NCBI GenBank assembly: GCA_051744245.1
Contig: JBNJCV010000075.1
Span: forward strand, 1-7,658
DNA from: M55B165 sp051744245
GTDB lineage: Bacteria > Actinomycetota > Humimicrobiia > Humimicrobiales > Humimicrobiaceae
Direction: 5' to 3'
Length of the DNA stretch: 7,658 nucleotides
The notes beneath the pieces were generated by a model. It did not search any database. It worked only from the letters and a program-made list of their open reading frames with translations, and had not been told where the DNA came from. Below are positions 1 through 6,398 of this stretch, one piece after another. The translations under genes and the position numbers were made by a program. Within the stretch, counting starts at the first letter, position 1. The number at the start of each line of letters is the position of its first letter.

Positions 1-27
1 TAGGATTTTGCTTTAAATTTAAAAATT

Positions 28-1137
28 TTATTTCCTGGGGGGACACTCTTCAAGCTCTAAATTTATATCTATATAATCTCCATTTCTATATACTTTTAAC
101 TGTACTACCTGCCCACAATCTTTCCTTAACAGCTGTGATAATATTTCATAAGGAGTTTTAATTTCTTTTTCGTCAAATTCTACTATTATATCTTCAGGTT
201 TCAATCCTGCTTTGTCTGCAGGGGACCCTTCTAGAACATTTGCAATTAGGGCTCCAGCAATATCGGTATTATTCTGCCCTATTTCTATGCCCATAAAAGG
301 TATCCTTGCTCTACCATATTTTATAATCTGTTCAGCAATGTTGACTGCCGTATCTACGGGTATGGCAAAACCCACTCCAGAACTTGTCCCCGAGGTAGAT
401 ATTCCTAAAGTGTTAATCCCTATAACTTTACCCCCTATATTTATTAAGGGACCACCGCTATTGCCTGGATTGATAGCAGCATCTGTTTGTATTGCATCCA
501 CTATTGGTAATTGATCTGATGCAATGGGTATTACTCTGCCTTTTCCGCTAATTATGCCCATTGTAACTGTTTGCTGTATACCAAATGGACTACCAACAGC
601 AATTACGATATCACCTACTTCCTCATCTTCAATAGTACCAAAATCAGCAGGTTGCAGGTTGTCTGCATCTATCTTTATTACCCCTATATCTGTCTCTGTA
701 TTTATGCCTACCAACGTTGCCTCTTTTCTTACTCCATTATTCAGGGTAACTATTAGTTTTTCTGCATTACCCACTACATGGCTATTGGTTAATATATAGC
801 CTTCCTTGTTAAGAATTACCCCTGAGCCCATCCCTTGCTGTAGTTGTTCCTGGCCAACTAGGTTCTCTGTAATTACACCTACCTGTATGCTAACCACCGA
901 AGGCGTGACGCTTTTAACTAAACCATTAATTTTTGAATTAAATTGTCCGAGGGTAAACTGCTCGTATTCCTGTTTTACAGAAATTTCTCCAGATGACGTT
1001 TCTTCTTTTTTTGTTTCTGTTGCTTGTTCGTTTTCATTCTGTATTAGATAGTTAGGGATGCAGGAAATATTAAAAGCTGCAATAAATATAGTAATAGTTA
1101 TTACCAGTGCAATTTTTAGTATTTTTTTATTTTTCAT
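28..1137 (-). CDS. HtrA/DegP-type serine protease with one PDZ domain, membrane-anchored
   Basis: Envelope quality-control protease of the trypsin-like S1C (HtrA/DegP/DegQ) family, 369 aa. Residues 6-25 form a hydrophobic N-terminal segment ending at Cys26; N-I-S-C resembles a lipobox but has Asn at -3, so it could be a lipoprotein signal or an uncleaved anchor. A Glu/Ser/Thr-rich linker (about 33-60) follows. The protease domain shows the full catalytic triad: His120 in TNSHVVG, Asp150 in TETDIGV and Ser227 in GNSGGP (225-230). A single PDZ domain covers about 281-360, with the peptide-binding loop at FMGIEI and the GSPADKAGL segment. The length is normal for one-PDZ family members. I chose the ATG at 1137 over the in-frame GTG at 1146 because AGGTGA lies five bases before the ATG and overlaps that GTG. 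The gene is divergent from the phosphoribosyltransferase gene. Family assignment is very secure; the substrate is unknown. Confidence 0.96.
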   Translation of the reverse strand: MKNKKILKIALVITITIFIAAFNISCIPNYLIQNENEQATETKKEETSSGEISVKQEYEQFTLGQFNSKINGLVKSVTPSVVSIQVGVITENLVGQEQLQQGMGSGVILNKEGYILTNSHVVGNAEKLIVTLNNGVRKEATLVGINTETDIGVIKIDADNLQPADFGTIEDEEVGDIVIAVGSPFGIQQTVTMGIISGKGRVIPIASDQLPIVDAIQTDAAINPGNSGGPLINIGGKVIGINTLGISTSGTSSGVGFAIPVDTAVNIAEQIIKYGRARIPFMGIEIGQNNTDIAGALIANVLEGSPADKAGLKPEDIIVEFDEKEIKTPYEILSQLLRKDCGQVVQLKVYRNGDYIDINLELEECPPRK

Positions 1138-1262
1138 AACTCTCACCTGTTAATAATCTATCAGATAAAAAAAAGATAAACAATGGAAAGGAAATTACTA
1201 ATAATATCCTTTTATTATAATCTTCTGTTAATTTATTATAATATAGAAAAGGAGGTGTTTAG
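1138..1262. promoter_or_regulatory. Divergent promoter region between htrA-like protease and phosphoribosyltransferase
   Basis: This 125-bp A+T-rich region must hold promoters for both divergent genes. On the minus strand TTAACA (1231-1226) and GATATT (1208-1203) are 17 bp apart, a moderate sigma-70-type match (9 of 12 positions) that would give a leader of about 60 nt for the protease. On the plus strand perfect TATAAT hexamers lie at 1216-1221 and 1237-1242, but neither has a convincing -35. The first would give a transcript starting near 1228, ahead of the GGAGGTG at 1251-1257. I saw no clear operator palindrome. The exact promoter calls are tentative. Confidence 0.4.
1143..1148 (-). promoter_or_regulatory. 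Ribosome-binding site that sets the htrA-like start
   Basis: On the minus strand AGGTGA is followed by a 5-nt spacer (gagtt) and then ATG at 1137. The motif overlaps the upstream in-frame GTG at 1146-1144, so that GTG is unlikely to be the start. The protein therefore begins MKNKK. Confidence 0.7.
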
Positions 1263-1913
1263 ATGTTTAAAGACAGGAAAGATGCGGGAAAAAGATTAGC
1301 AAAAGCTTTAACAAAATACAAAAATGGCAATACCATAATACTTGCCATTCCCAGAGGAGGAGTAGAAGTCGGATTTGAAGTGGCCAAACACTTAGGTGTA
1401 AATTTTAACCTTTTGATATCCAGAAAATTGCCTCTCCCTTATAATCCGGAATCCGGTTTTGGTGCAATTTCAGAGGATGGCAGCACCTTTATTTTCAAGG
1501 AGGCAGATATGTGGCTTTCTGCAGGAGAAATAGAGCGTATTAAAGCAGAGCAATCTGAAGAAATTAAAAGCCGTATACAAAATTTAAGGGGAGGTGAACC
1601 TCTGCCGGATATTTCTGATAAAAAGGTGGTATTAGTTGATGACGGTCTGGCAATGGGATCAACTATAAGGGCGTCAATAATGTATTGTAAAAACCAGGAA
1701 GCTTTTAAAATCATTGTTGCAGTTCCGGTAGCTGGCACCAGAGTAGTTAAAGAAATAAGTAAATTGGTTGATGATATAGTGGTTTTAGAGCAACCTACGG
1801 ATTTTAGAGCAGTTGCCCAGGTTTATGAGAATTGGCATGATGTAAGTGATGAAGAGGTATTAAATATTTTAAAAGAATGGAAAAGCCATTTTAAAAAAAA
1901 TGAGACAATATGA
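1263..1913 (+). CDS. Predicted phosphoribosyltransferase (COG1926-like)
   Basis: A 216-aa cytoplasmic protein of the type I phosphoribosyltransferase fold. The signature PRPP-binding loop is at residues 122-134 (VVLVDDGLAMGST), with the paired acidic residues Asp126-Asp127. The N-terminal part matches the predicted-phosphoribosyltransferase family: an opening FKDRKDAGKRLA, then AIPRGGVEVG (28-37), and a RKLPLPYNPESGFGAIS segment (54-70) that marks this family apart from purine or pyrimidine PRTases. Length is typical for a stand-alone member. Family members are expected to bind phosphoribosyl diphosphate, but no acceptor base or reaction is established, so naming it apt, hpt or upp would be wrong. 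The ATG at 1263 follows a strong GGAGGTG at 1251-1257. The MBL hydrolase gene follows 65 bp downstream on the same strand and may be co-transcribed. No signal peptide or membrane segment. Confidence 0.93.
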   Translation: MFKDRKDAGKRLAKALTKYKNGNTIILAIPRGGVEVGFEVAKHLGVNFNLLISRKLPLPYNPESGFGAISEDGSTFIFKEADMWLSAGEIERIKAEQSEEIKSRIQNLRGGEPLPDISDKKVVLVDDGLAMGSTIRASIMYCKNQEAFKIIVAVPVAGTRVVKEISKLVDDIVVLEQPTDFRAVAQVYENWHDVSDEEVLNILKEWKSHFKKNETI

Positions 1914-1978
1914 TATTTATGTTAAAATTAATGGAAATTGATTTGCCCTCGTAGCTGTTTTTAAGTAAAAGGAATTTT

Positions 1979-2710
1979 ATGATTTTGGAATTTCCGGGAA
2001 CCAGAGGTGAAATAGAAGAAAGTACTAAAAAGCATAGATACCATTCTTCCCTTATTGTTAAGTATAAAGATACTGAAATATTAATTGATTATGGGGAAAA
2101 ACACAGCAAAGATTTAGAAGAAAAGATTAATAGTTTTGATGCAATATTTATTACCCATGCTCATCCCGACCATTATATCTGGACTTTAAAGGAAGAAAAA
2201 TCAGTAAATATACCTGTTTATCTTACTAAAGTTGCTTATGATTACAGTAATAACAAACCGGTTAATTATAAAATTCTAAAGAGTTATAAAACACTAGGGT
2301 TTAAAGATTTAAATATAACCCCCTTTGAGGTGATACATTCGATTCGGTGCCCTGCGGTAGGCTACAGGGTAGAGGGGGATAAAAACATATTTTATGCTCC
2401 TGATTTGATTGACACCCAAAAAGATAAGAAAGAAACTTTAAACGGTATAGATTGCCTGGTAGGGGACGGGTCTAGCTTATATACTAATATGGTAAGAAAA
2501 AGGAATGGGAAGCTGTACGGCCATACAAGGGTTAAAACTGAAATTAATTGGTGTAAAAAATATGGAATAAAAAAATTTATTGTAACCCATTGTGGCAAGC
2601 AAATTGTTACTATGGAAAAAGAAAAGTTAGATGAAAAAATAAGGGAATATTCTGCTGGGGATAGTGTTAATGTGAAAGTAGCTTATGATGGTTATGACTT
2701 AAAATTATAA
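1979..2710 (+). CDS. Metallo-beta-lactamase-fold hydrolase
   Basis: A 243-aa soluble MBL-fold metal-dependent hydrolase. The start is supported by AAAAGGA five bases before the ATG. The dinuclear zinc signature HAHPDH is at residues 60-65, preceded by the usual FIT strand. Further likely ligands are His120 (EVIHS), Asp142 (FYAPD) and His204 (VTHCG), matching the order of the fold. The N-terminus (FPGTRGEIEESTKKHRYHSS, then ILIDYG at 34-39) resembles the opening strands of the RNase Z / PhnP-like branch. I cannot assign it to tRNase Z: the architecture is short and no exosite arm is visible. The substrate could be a phosphodiester, cyclic nucleotide or other ester. It ends 14 bp before the SGNH enzyme gene, so the two are probably co-transcribed. 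Confidence 0.9.
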   Translation: MILEFPGTRGEIEESTKKHRYHSSLIVKYKDTEILIDYGEKHSKDLEEKINSFDAIFITHAHPDHYIWTLKEEKSVNIPVYLTKVAYDYSNNKPVNYKILKSYKTLGFKDLNITPFEVIHSIRCPAVGYRVEGDKNIFYAPDLIDTQKDKKETLNGIDCLVGDGSSLYTNMVRKRNGKLYGHTRVKTEINWCKKYGIKKFIVTHCGKQIVTMEKEKLDEKIREYSAGDSVNVKVAYDGYDLKL

Positions 2711-2711
2711 G

Positions 2712-2718
2712 AAGGAGG
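2712..2718 (+). promoter_or_regulatory. Strong Shine-Dalgarno defining a TTG start
   Basis: AAGGAGG lies just after the stop codon of the MBL-fold gene and six bases before TTG at 2725. The encoded protein reaches its catalytic GDSN block within eight residues of that codon, so TTG is the most plausible start. Confidence 0.75.
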
Positions 2719-2724
2719 AAAAAA

Positions 2725-3381
2725 TTGAAAACTATTTTTTGTTATGGGGATTCTAATACTTATGGTTGCAAACCTATCGGATTTGATATCTTAGAAGAAA
2801 ATTTTATACCGGTAAATGAAAGATATTCAATAAGGGAGAGATGGACAGGAATTCTCCAACAGGAATTAGGGGAAGGATATAGAATAATAGAAGAGGGGTT
2901 GAATGGGAGAACCACTGTTTTTGATGACCCCATAGAAGGAAATTACAGGAATGGTAAATCATATCTCTTACCTTGTCTAGAATCACATGCTCCCATAGAT
3001 TTAGTGTTGTTAATGCTAGGCACTAATGATCTTAAATTAAGGTTTTCTGTTTCTGCTTTTGACATAGCAGCCGGAGTAGGGGCGCTGGTTGATATTATAA
3101 AAGCCAGTGGTTGTGGAAATAACGGAAGAGCTCCCCAGGTATTAATACTATGCCCGCCTCCACTGGGTAAGATAACTAATTTTAGTGAGATGTTTCTAAA
3201 TTCTTTGGAAAAGTCCAAGAAATTATCGCAAGAATATAGAAAAGTTGCAGGATTAAAAGGGTGCCATTTCCTTGATGTGGGGAAAATAATAAAACCTAGT
3301 GACATTGATGGTGTACATTATGACCTGGAAAGCCATAAGAGATTAGGCCAGGAAATAGCTAGGTTTATAAAAAATTTGTAA
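2725..3381 (+). CDS. SGNH-hydrolase, arylesterase/acyltransferase-like
   Basis: A 218-aa SGNH (GDSL-like) serine esterase of the arylesterase-like subgroup that includes Mycobacterium smegmatis MsAcT. Conserved blocks are visible in order: block I GDSN at 8-11 with nucleophile Ser10; block II around EEGLNGRTT with oxyanion-hole Gly61; block III GTND at 99-102 with Asn101; and block V DGVH at 195-198 with catalytic Asp195 and His198, followed by the typical LESHKRLGQEIA tail. It has no signal peptide, so it should act in the cytoplasm on a small acyl ester, or transfer an acyl group to an alcohol. Translation starts at TTG behind a strong AAGGAGG, 14 bp after the MBL hydrolase gene, indicating co-transcription. 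Which acyl ester it uses cannot be read from the sequence. Family assignment is secure. Confidence 0.93.
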   Translation: MKTIFCYGDSNTYGCKPIGFDILEENFIPVNERYSIRERWTGILQQELGEGYRIIEEGLNGRTTVFDDPIEGNYRNGKSYLLPCLESHAPIDLVLLMLGTNDLKLRFSVSAFDIAAGVGALVDIIKASGCGNNGRAPQVLILCPPPLGKITNFSEMFLNSLEKSKKLSQEYRKVAGLKGCHFLDVGKIIKPSDIDGVHYDLESHKRLGQEIARFIKNL

Positions 3382-3552
3382 GATATAACTTTTGCCTAAA
3401 ATTTCAATGAAAACTAGCCCTTCTAAGTGCTGTCCCCAAAAAGTATAATACAATAATTATTATTTATATTTAATCTATTATTATCTTTTATATTTACAAA
3501 TATCTATTTATATGTTTTAATATATGTGTAAATATAATAAATAATAAATGTT
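3382..3552. other. A+T-rich intergenic spacer without a gene
   Basis: A 171-bp gap between the SGNH enzyme and glycosyltransferase genes. The first 60 bp hold a short GC-containing stretch (AAGTGCTGTCCCC, 3425-3437). From about 3443 the sequence is nearly all A and T and contains the predicted glycosyltransferase promoter. I see no convincing terminator hairpin with a T run after the SGNH gene, so read-through is possible. Confidence 0.6.
3493..3521 (+). promoter_or_regulatory. Predicted sigma-70-type promoter for the glycosyltransferase
   Basis: A TTTACA -35 (3493-3498) and TTTAAT -10 (3516-3521), each 5 of 6 to consensus, are separated by exactly 17 bp. A TG dinucleotide one base before the -10 (3513-3514) gives an extended -10. 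The predicted start of transcription near 3528 would leave a leader of only about 25 nt. The surroundings (about 3443-3552) are almost pure A+T, which lowers the specificity of any hexamer match. Confidence 0.5.
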
Positions 3553-5475
3553 ATGGTAATCGATAGTATATTAAAGCAAGAAAAAAAATATAACCAAAGC
3601 CAGTTAAAGTGGGAAAGAAGGATTGGGGATATCCTTATAGATGAAGGCCATATCAACAATACCCAACTGCACGAAGCATTAAAAATACAACGGGAGGAAG
3701 GCGGAAGGTTAGGCTGGATACTTATAAGCAATGGCTATATAAACAGGTTGCAGATGTATGGTGCATTAGCAGAAAAATTTAATTTGCCTTTTGTGGCAGA
3801 AGAAATTGAAACCCAGCTGGATAGGCTTGACAGTAATTTGTTGGAGGATTTAGAGCCTGAAGAAATTATTGAATACCAGGCTATACCTTTAGAGATTAAA
3901 AATAATAAACTTATATTGCTTACTGCATTTCCTAGAAATGTTAAAACTATCAATCACTTTAAAAAGAAATATAGTATCTGGGAAGTGGAAGAGAGAGTTA
4001 TAACAGATTTAGATATTTCTAATATAGTTAAAAATTTATTTAAAAGGAGCCTTCAGGCCAAAACTATACTGGGTTTATACACCCGGGAACCGGAAGAGTC
4101 TGCTTATATTAGGATAACAAAGCCGCAAATAATTTTCTTATTTATTTTATTGGGTATAATAGGTTTAGGGTTGTGGCTGTATCCAAACCAATTTCTTATA
4201 GGATTATTTGCAACAATTCAAATATTTTACCTGCTTTCTATTTCTTATAAATTCATTATTAGTATTGCCGGGATAAACCATAAGTTTTTTAATAAGGAAC
4301 ATAAAGAAATGAGTCAGGAGATAAAACGCTATCCGGTATATACAGTATTAGTTCCCTTATTTAAAGAACCAAAGCCAGTATTAAAAAGTATTATAAAGGC
4401 CATAAAAAATTTTGATTATCCAAAAAATAAGCTGGATGTTATATTTTTATTTGAGAAAAATGATCAACAGACAATAAATGATGCAAAAAGTTTAAATCCC
4501 CCTTCAAGCTGGAGATTTTTTTATGTTCCAAATGGCACTCCAACCACAAAACCCAAAGCCTGCAATTACGGCCTTTACTTTGCAAGGGGAAAGTATTTAG
4601 TAATATATGATGCCGAAGATATTCCTGAACCTGATCAGCTTAAAAAATCTTTAGCAGCTTTTCAGAATAGTCCTGATGATTATGGCTGTTTTCAGGCTTT
4701 CTTAAACTACTACAATAAAAATGAAAATTTTCTTACCAGAATGTTTACTCTGGAATATTCTTACTGGTTTGATTATTTATTAAGCGGTTTATTTAAATTT
4801 AGGTTGCCTATCCCTTTAGGAGGCACCAGTAATCACTTTAAGGTTGATGTATTGAAGAAAATATCGGGCTGGGATCCTTTCAATGTAACAGAAGATGCTG
4901 ATTTGGGTGTCAGGATGGCAGCGGAAAATAAAAGGGTTGGAGTAATAAATTCTACCACTTATGAAGAAGCTAATAGCAGATATGGAAACTGGATAAGACA
5001 AAGGTCCAGGTGGATTAAGGGATATATGCAGACATCCCTTGTGTATAACAGACATCCTATTAAGCTGATAAAAACCCTGGGCTTTTGGAATTGGGCTTCT
5101 TTCCAGATGATAGTAACAGGCACTCCTTTTACTTTTTTGGTAAATCCGTTAATGTGGATAATTTTTTTAGTATGGATTATTACCAATAATTTAGTAATTT
5201 TCCCACAAATACCTGAAATCATAACATTATTGGGTACAATAAGCCTTGTTGCAGGTAATTTAATAATGATTATATTAAATTTAGCAGCCGCTTCTTCAAG
5301 AAAATACTGGAGCCTGGCCCCTTACGCTATTTTAAATCCAGTTTACTGGGTTCTGCATTCAATTGCTGCATATAAAGCCTTATGGCAACTATTTTTTAGA
5401 CCTTTTTATTGGGAAAAAACAGAACATGGTTTGTCAAAATTTGACCTGGCTGACACAAAAGCTGGTAGCGCTTAA
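3553..5475 (+). CDS. Membrane GT2 glycosyltransferase with N-terminal MshEN (GspE-N) c-di-GMP-binding-like domain
   Basis: A 640-aa fusion. Residues 23-46 and 52-75 are two tandem 24-residue motifs separated by five residues. They fit the MshEN cyclic-di-GMP consensus (R-[LI]-G, Leu at 6, [VI] at 7, Gly at 10, Leu/Met at 17, Leu at 21), with Gln46 closing the first and Lys75 in place of Gln in the second. The rest of the GspE-N-like fold runs to about 165. Two membrane helices follow (about 192-240), then a cytosolic GT2 domain (about 261-500) with Asp304, the DAED motif (353-356), TED (446-448) and QRSRW (483-487), the set found in processive cellulose/chitin/hyaluronan-type synthases. Three or four more helices span about 512-615. 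It probably polymerises or transfers a sugar at the membrane; the sugar is unknown. No bcs- or pga-type partner genes are adjacent. ATG 3553 is the only usable start (a stop lies five codons upstream), yet it has no Shine-Dalgarno. NfrB is the closest described analogue in concept, with MshEN at its C-terminus. Confidence 0.93.
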   Translation: MVIDSILKQEKKYNQSQLKWERRIGDILIDEGHINNTQLHEALKIQREEGGRLGWILISNGYINRLQMYGALAEKFNLPFVAEEIETQLDRLDSNLLEDLEPEEIIEYQAIPLEIKNNKLILLTAFPRNVKTINHFKKKYSIWEVEERVITDLDISNIVKNLFKRSLQAKTILGLYTREPEESAYIRITKPQIIFLFILLGIIGLGLWLYPNQFLIGLFATIQIFYLLSISYKFIISIAGINHKFFNKEHKEMSQEIKRYPVYTVLVPLFKEPKPVLKSIIKAIKNFDYPKNKLDVIFLFEKNDQQTINDAKSLNPPSSWRFFYVPNGTPTTKPKACNYGLYFARGKYLVIYDAEDIPEPDQLKKSLAAFQNSPDDYGCFQAFLNYYNKNENFLTRMFTLEYSYWFDYLLSGLFKFRLPIPLGGTSNHFKVDVLKKISGWDPFNVTEDADLGVRMAAENKRVGVINSTTYEEANSRYGNWIRQRSRWIKGYMQTSLVYNRHPIKLIKTLGFWNWASFQMIVTGTPFTFLVNPLMWIIFLVWIITNNLVIFPQIPEIITLLGTISLVAGNLIMIILNLAAASSRKYWSLAPYAILNPVYWVLHSIAAYKALWQLFFRPFYWEKTEHGLSKFDLADTKAGSA

Positions 5476-5490
5476 ACATTATTAAGCTTA

Positions 5491-5519
5491 TTGACATTAT
5501 AAAGCGGGTAAAATAAATT
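5491..5519 (+). promoter_or_regulatory. Predicted promoter for the FG-repeat/2TM membrane gene pair
   Basis: A perfect -35 TTGACA (5491-5496), a 17-bp spacer and TAAATT (5514-5519, 4 of 6 to TATAAT) lie in the 83-bp gap after the glycosyltransferase. Transcription would begin near 5526, giving a leader of about 30 nt that contains the AAGGGGGAG ribosome-binding site. This suggests the two membrane genes have their own promoter. Confidence 0.5.
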
Positions 5520-5558
5520 AGTAGTAGTAAGGATTTATTAGATAATAAGGGGGAGAAG

Positions 5559-6389
5559 GTGAAAGATAAGGAGAAGAGCAAGGAAATTGGAGAAAACTTC
5601 AGTCATATGATCCGGGAATTCGGTGAGGCTGTTAGTAAAATATTTGAGGACCCTAAGTTAAAAGAGAAGGCAAAAGAATTTGGCGACAGTGCATCAGAAT
5701 CTGCGAAGGTTTTTGGCGACAGGTTTAAAGATGAAGAAGTTAAGCAAAAATTTGAGGAATTTGGGTCGTCCGCTAAAAAGTTTGGTGAGAGCGTAGGCGA
5801 ATTTTTTAAGGAAGAAAAAAAGGAGAATGAAAAAGAGGAAAAATTTGAAAAAAAAATGAATAATTTTGGCGATTCTACAGAAAAAACTAGTAAAAAAGCA
5901 GAGTATTATTCTGAAAGCCCCAGTGGAAGTAGAATAGCAGGCTATAGTATTGCTATTACCTGGAATCTCATATTTTTAATATTTTTTAATTTTTTCTATG
6001 AATATATAGCTTATTATGAATACGATGCGGTAAATGGCGGTATCTGGAACAGGTATACATTAGTTACAGACAATTTTAAACTATGGCTTCCCATCCTGAC
6101 TATATCGATAGCGGTTTCTATAATTGGCAATATAATACTAATAATAAATGACAGGTATTATTTAAGACAAATAGTAAACATGATTAGCAATATATTTGGG
6201 ATAGCTGCTGTAGCAACTTTGCTTTCACTTTTTCCTTTTGATTTTAGCGTAATACCGGACGCTGATTTAACCCATATATTAACTCCTGTAGTTACTGTGG
6301 CTCTGGTAATTATAATAATAGGGTTAGCAATAGGCACTGTGGCAAATCTGGTAAAATTAATTGTGCATTCAGTAAAAATGAGAGAGTAG
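5559..6389 (+). CDS. Uncharacterised protein: FG-rich amphipathic helical N-terminus plus four transmembrane helices
   Basis: A 276-aa protein I do not recognise. The start is GTG behind a purine-rich AAGGGGGAG (5547-5555). Residues 1-115 are highly charged (Lys/Glu) and predicted helical, with six Phe-Gly dipeptides at 21, 41, 52, 68, 75 and 103. Two stretches, about 34-60 and 61-87, look like diverged copies of one unit ([LV]K.K..EFG.SA..FG..F..E). No hydrophobic segment occurs there, so this part is probably soluble or lies along the membrane surface. The C-terminal half has four hydrophobic helices at about 126-152, 173-197, 204-226 and 240-267. The short hydrophilic loops contain NDRYYLRQ (197-204) and a loop near FDFSVIPDADLTH. 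No enzyme motif is visible. The downstream 2TM-domain gene follows after 9 bp with an overlapping ribosome-binding site, so the two products may work together. Coding status is well supported; function is unknown. Confidence 0.88.
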   Translation: MKDKEKSKEIGENFSHMIREFGEAVSKIFEDPKLKEKAKEFGDSASESAKVFGDRFKDEEVKQKFEEFGSSAKKFGESVGEFFKEEKKENEKEEKFEKKMNNFGDSTEKTSKKAEYYSESPSGSRIAGYSIAITWNLIFLIFFNFFYEYIAYYEYDAVNGGIWNRYTLVTDNFKLWLPILTISIAVSIIGNIILIINDRYYLRQIVNMISNIFGIAAVATLLSLFPFDFSVIPDADLTHILTPVVTVALVIIIIGLAIGTVANLVKLIVHSVKMRE

Positions 6390-6393
6390 GAGA
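6387..6393 (+). promoter_or_regulatory. Ribosome-binding site overlapping the upstream stop codon
   Basis: TAGGAGA contains the TAG stop of the four-helix membrane protein (6387-6389) and the Shine-Dalgarno of the 2TM-domain gene, whose ATG is at 6399. This arrangement favours translational coupling of the two genes. Confidence 0.7.
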
Positions 6394-6398
6394 TTTTA

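Noticed and set aside
12..30. A+T palindrome-like stretch after the protease stop codon
   Set aside because: Made only of A and T runs; no stable GC stem, so no terminator is called.
212..1051. Plus-strand ORFs of 61-100 codons across the protease gene
   Set aside because: They are antisense to a protease with an intact catalytic triad and PDZ domain, and show no domain motif or ribosome-binding site.
1439..1738. Minus-strand 99-codon ORF
   Set aside because: Lies wholly antisense inside the phosphoribosyltransferase gene, including its PRPP loop; no independent coding evidence.
2943..3305. Minus-strand 120-codon ORF
   Set aside because: Antisense to the SGNH enzyme across blocks III and V; its translation has no recognisable family pattern.
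3438..3552. Possible replication origin or CRISPR-like leader, because of extreme A+T content
   Set aside because: There are no DnaA-box-like repeats, iterons or spaced direct repeats; a promoter region explains it better.
4816..5222. Minus-strand ORFs of 79 and 87 codons inside the glycosyltransferase
   Set aside because: Antisense shadows of the TED and QRSRW catalytic region.
5470..5487. Inverted repeat GCTTAA/TTAAGC with a 6-nt loop at the glycosyltransferase stop codon
   Set aside because: The stem is only six mostly A-T pairs and no T run follows, so a terminator is not supported. It lies just before the TTGACA promoter, and a chance palindrome is likely in A+T-rich DNA.
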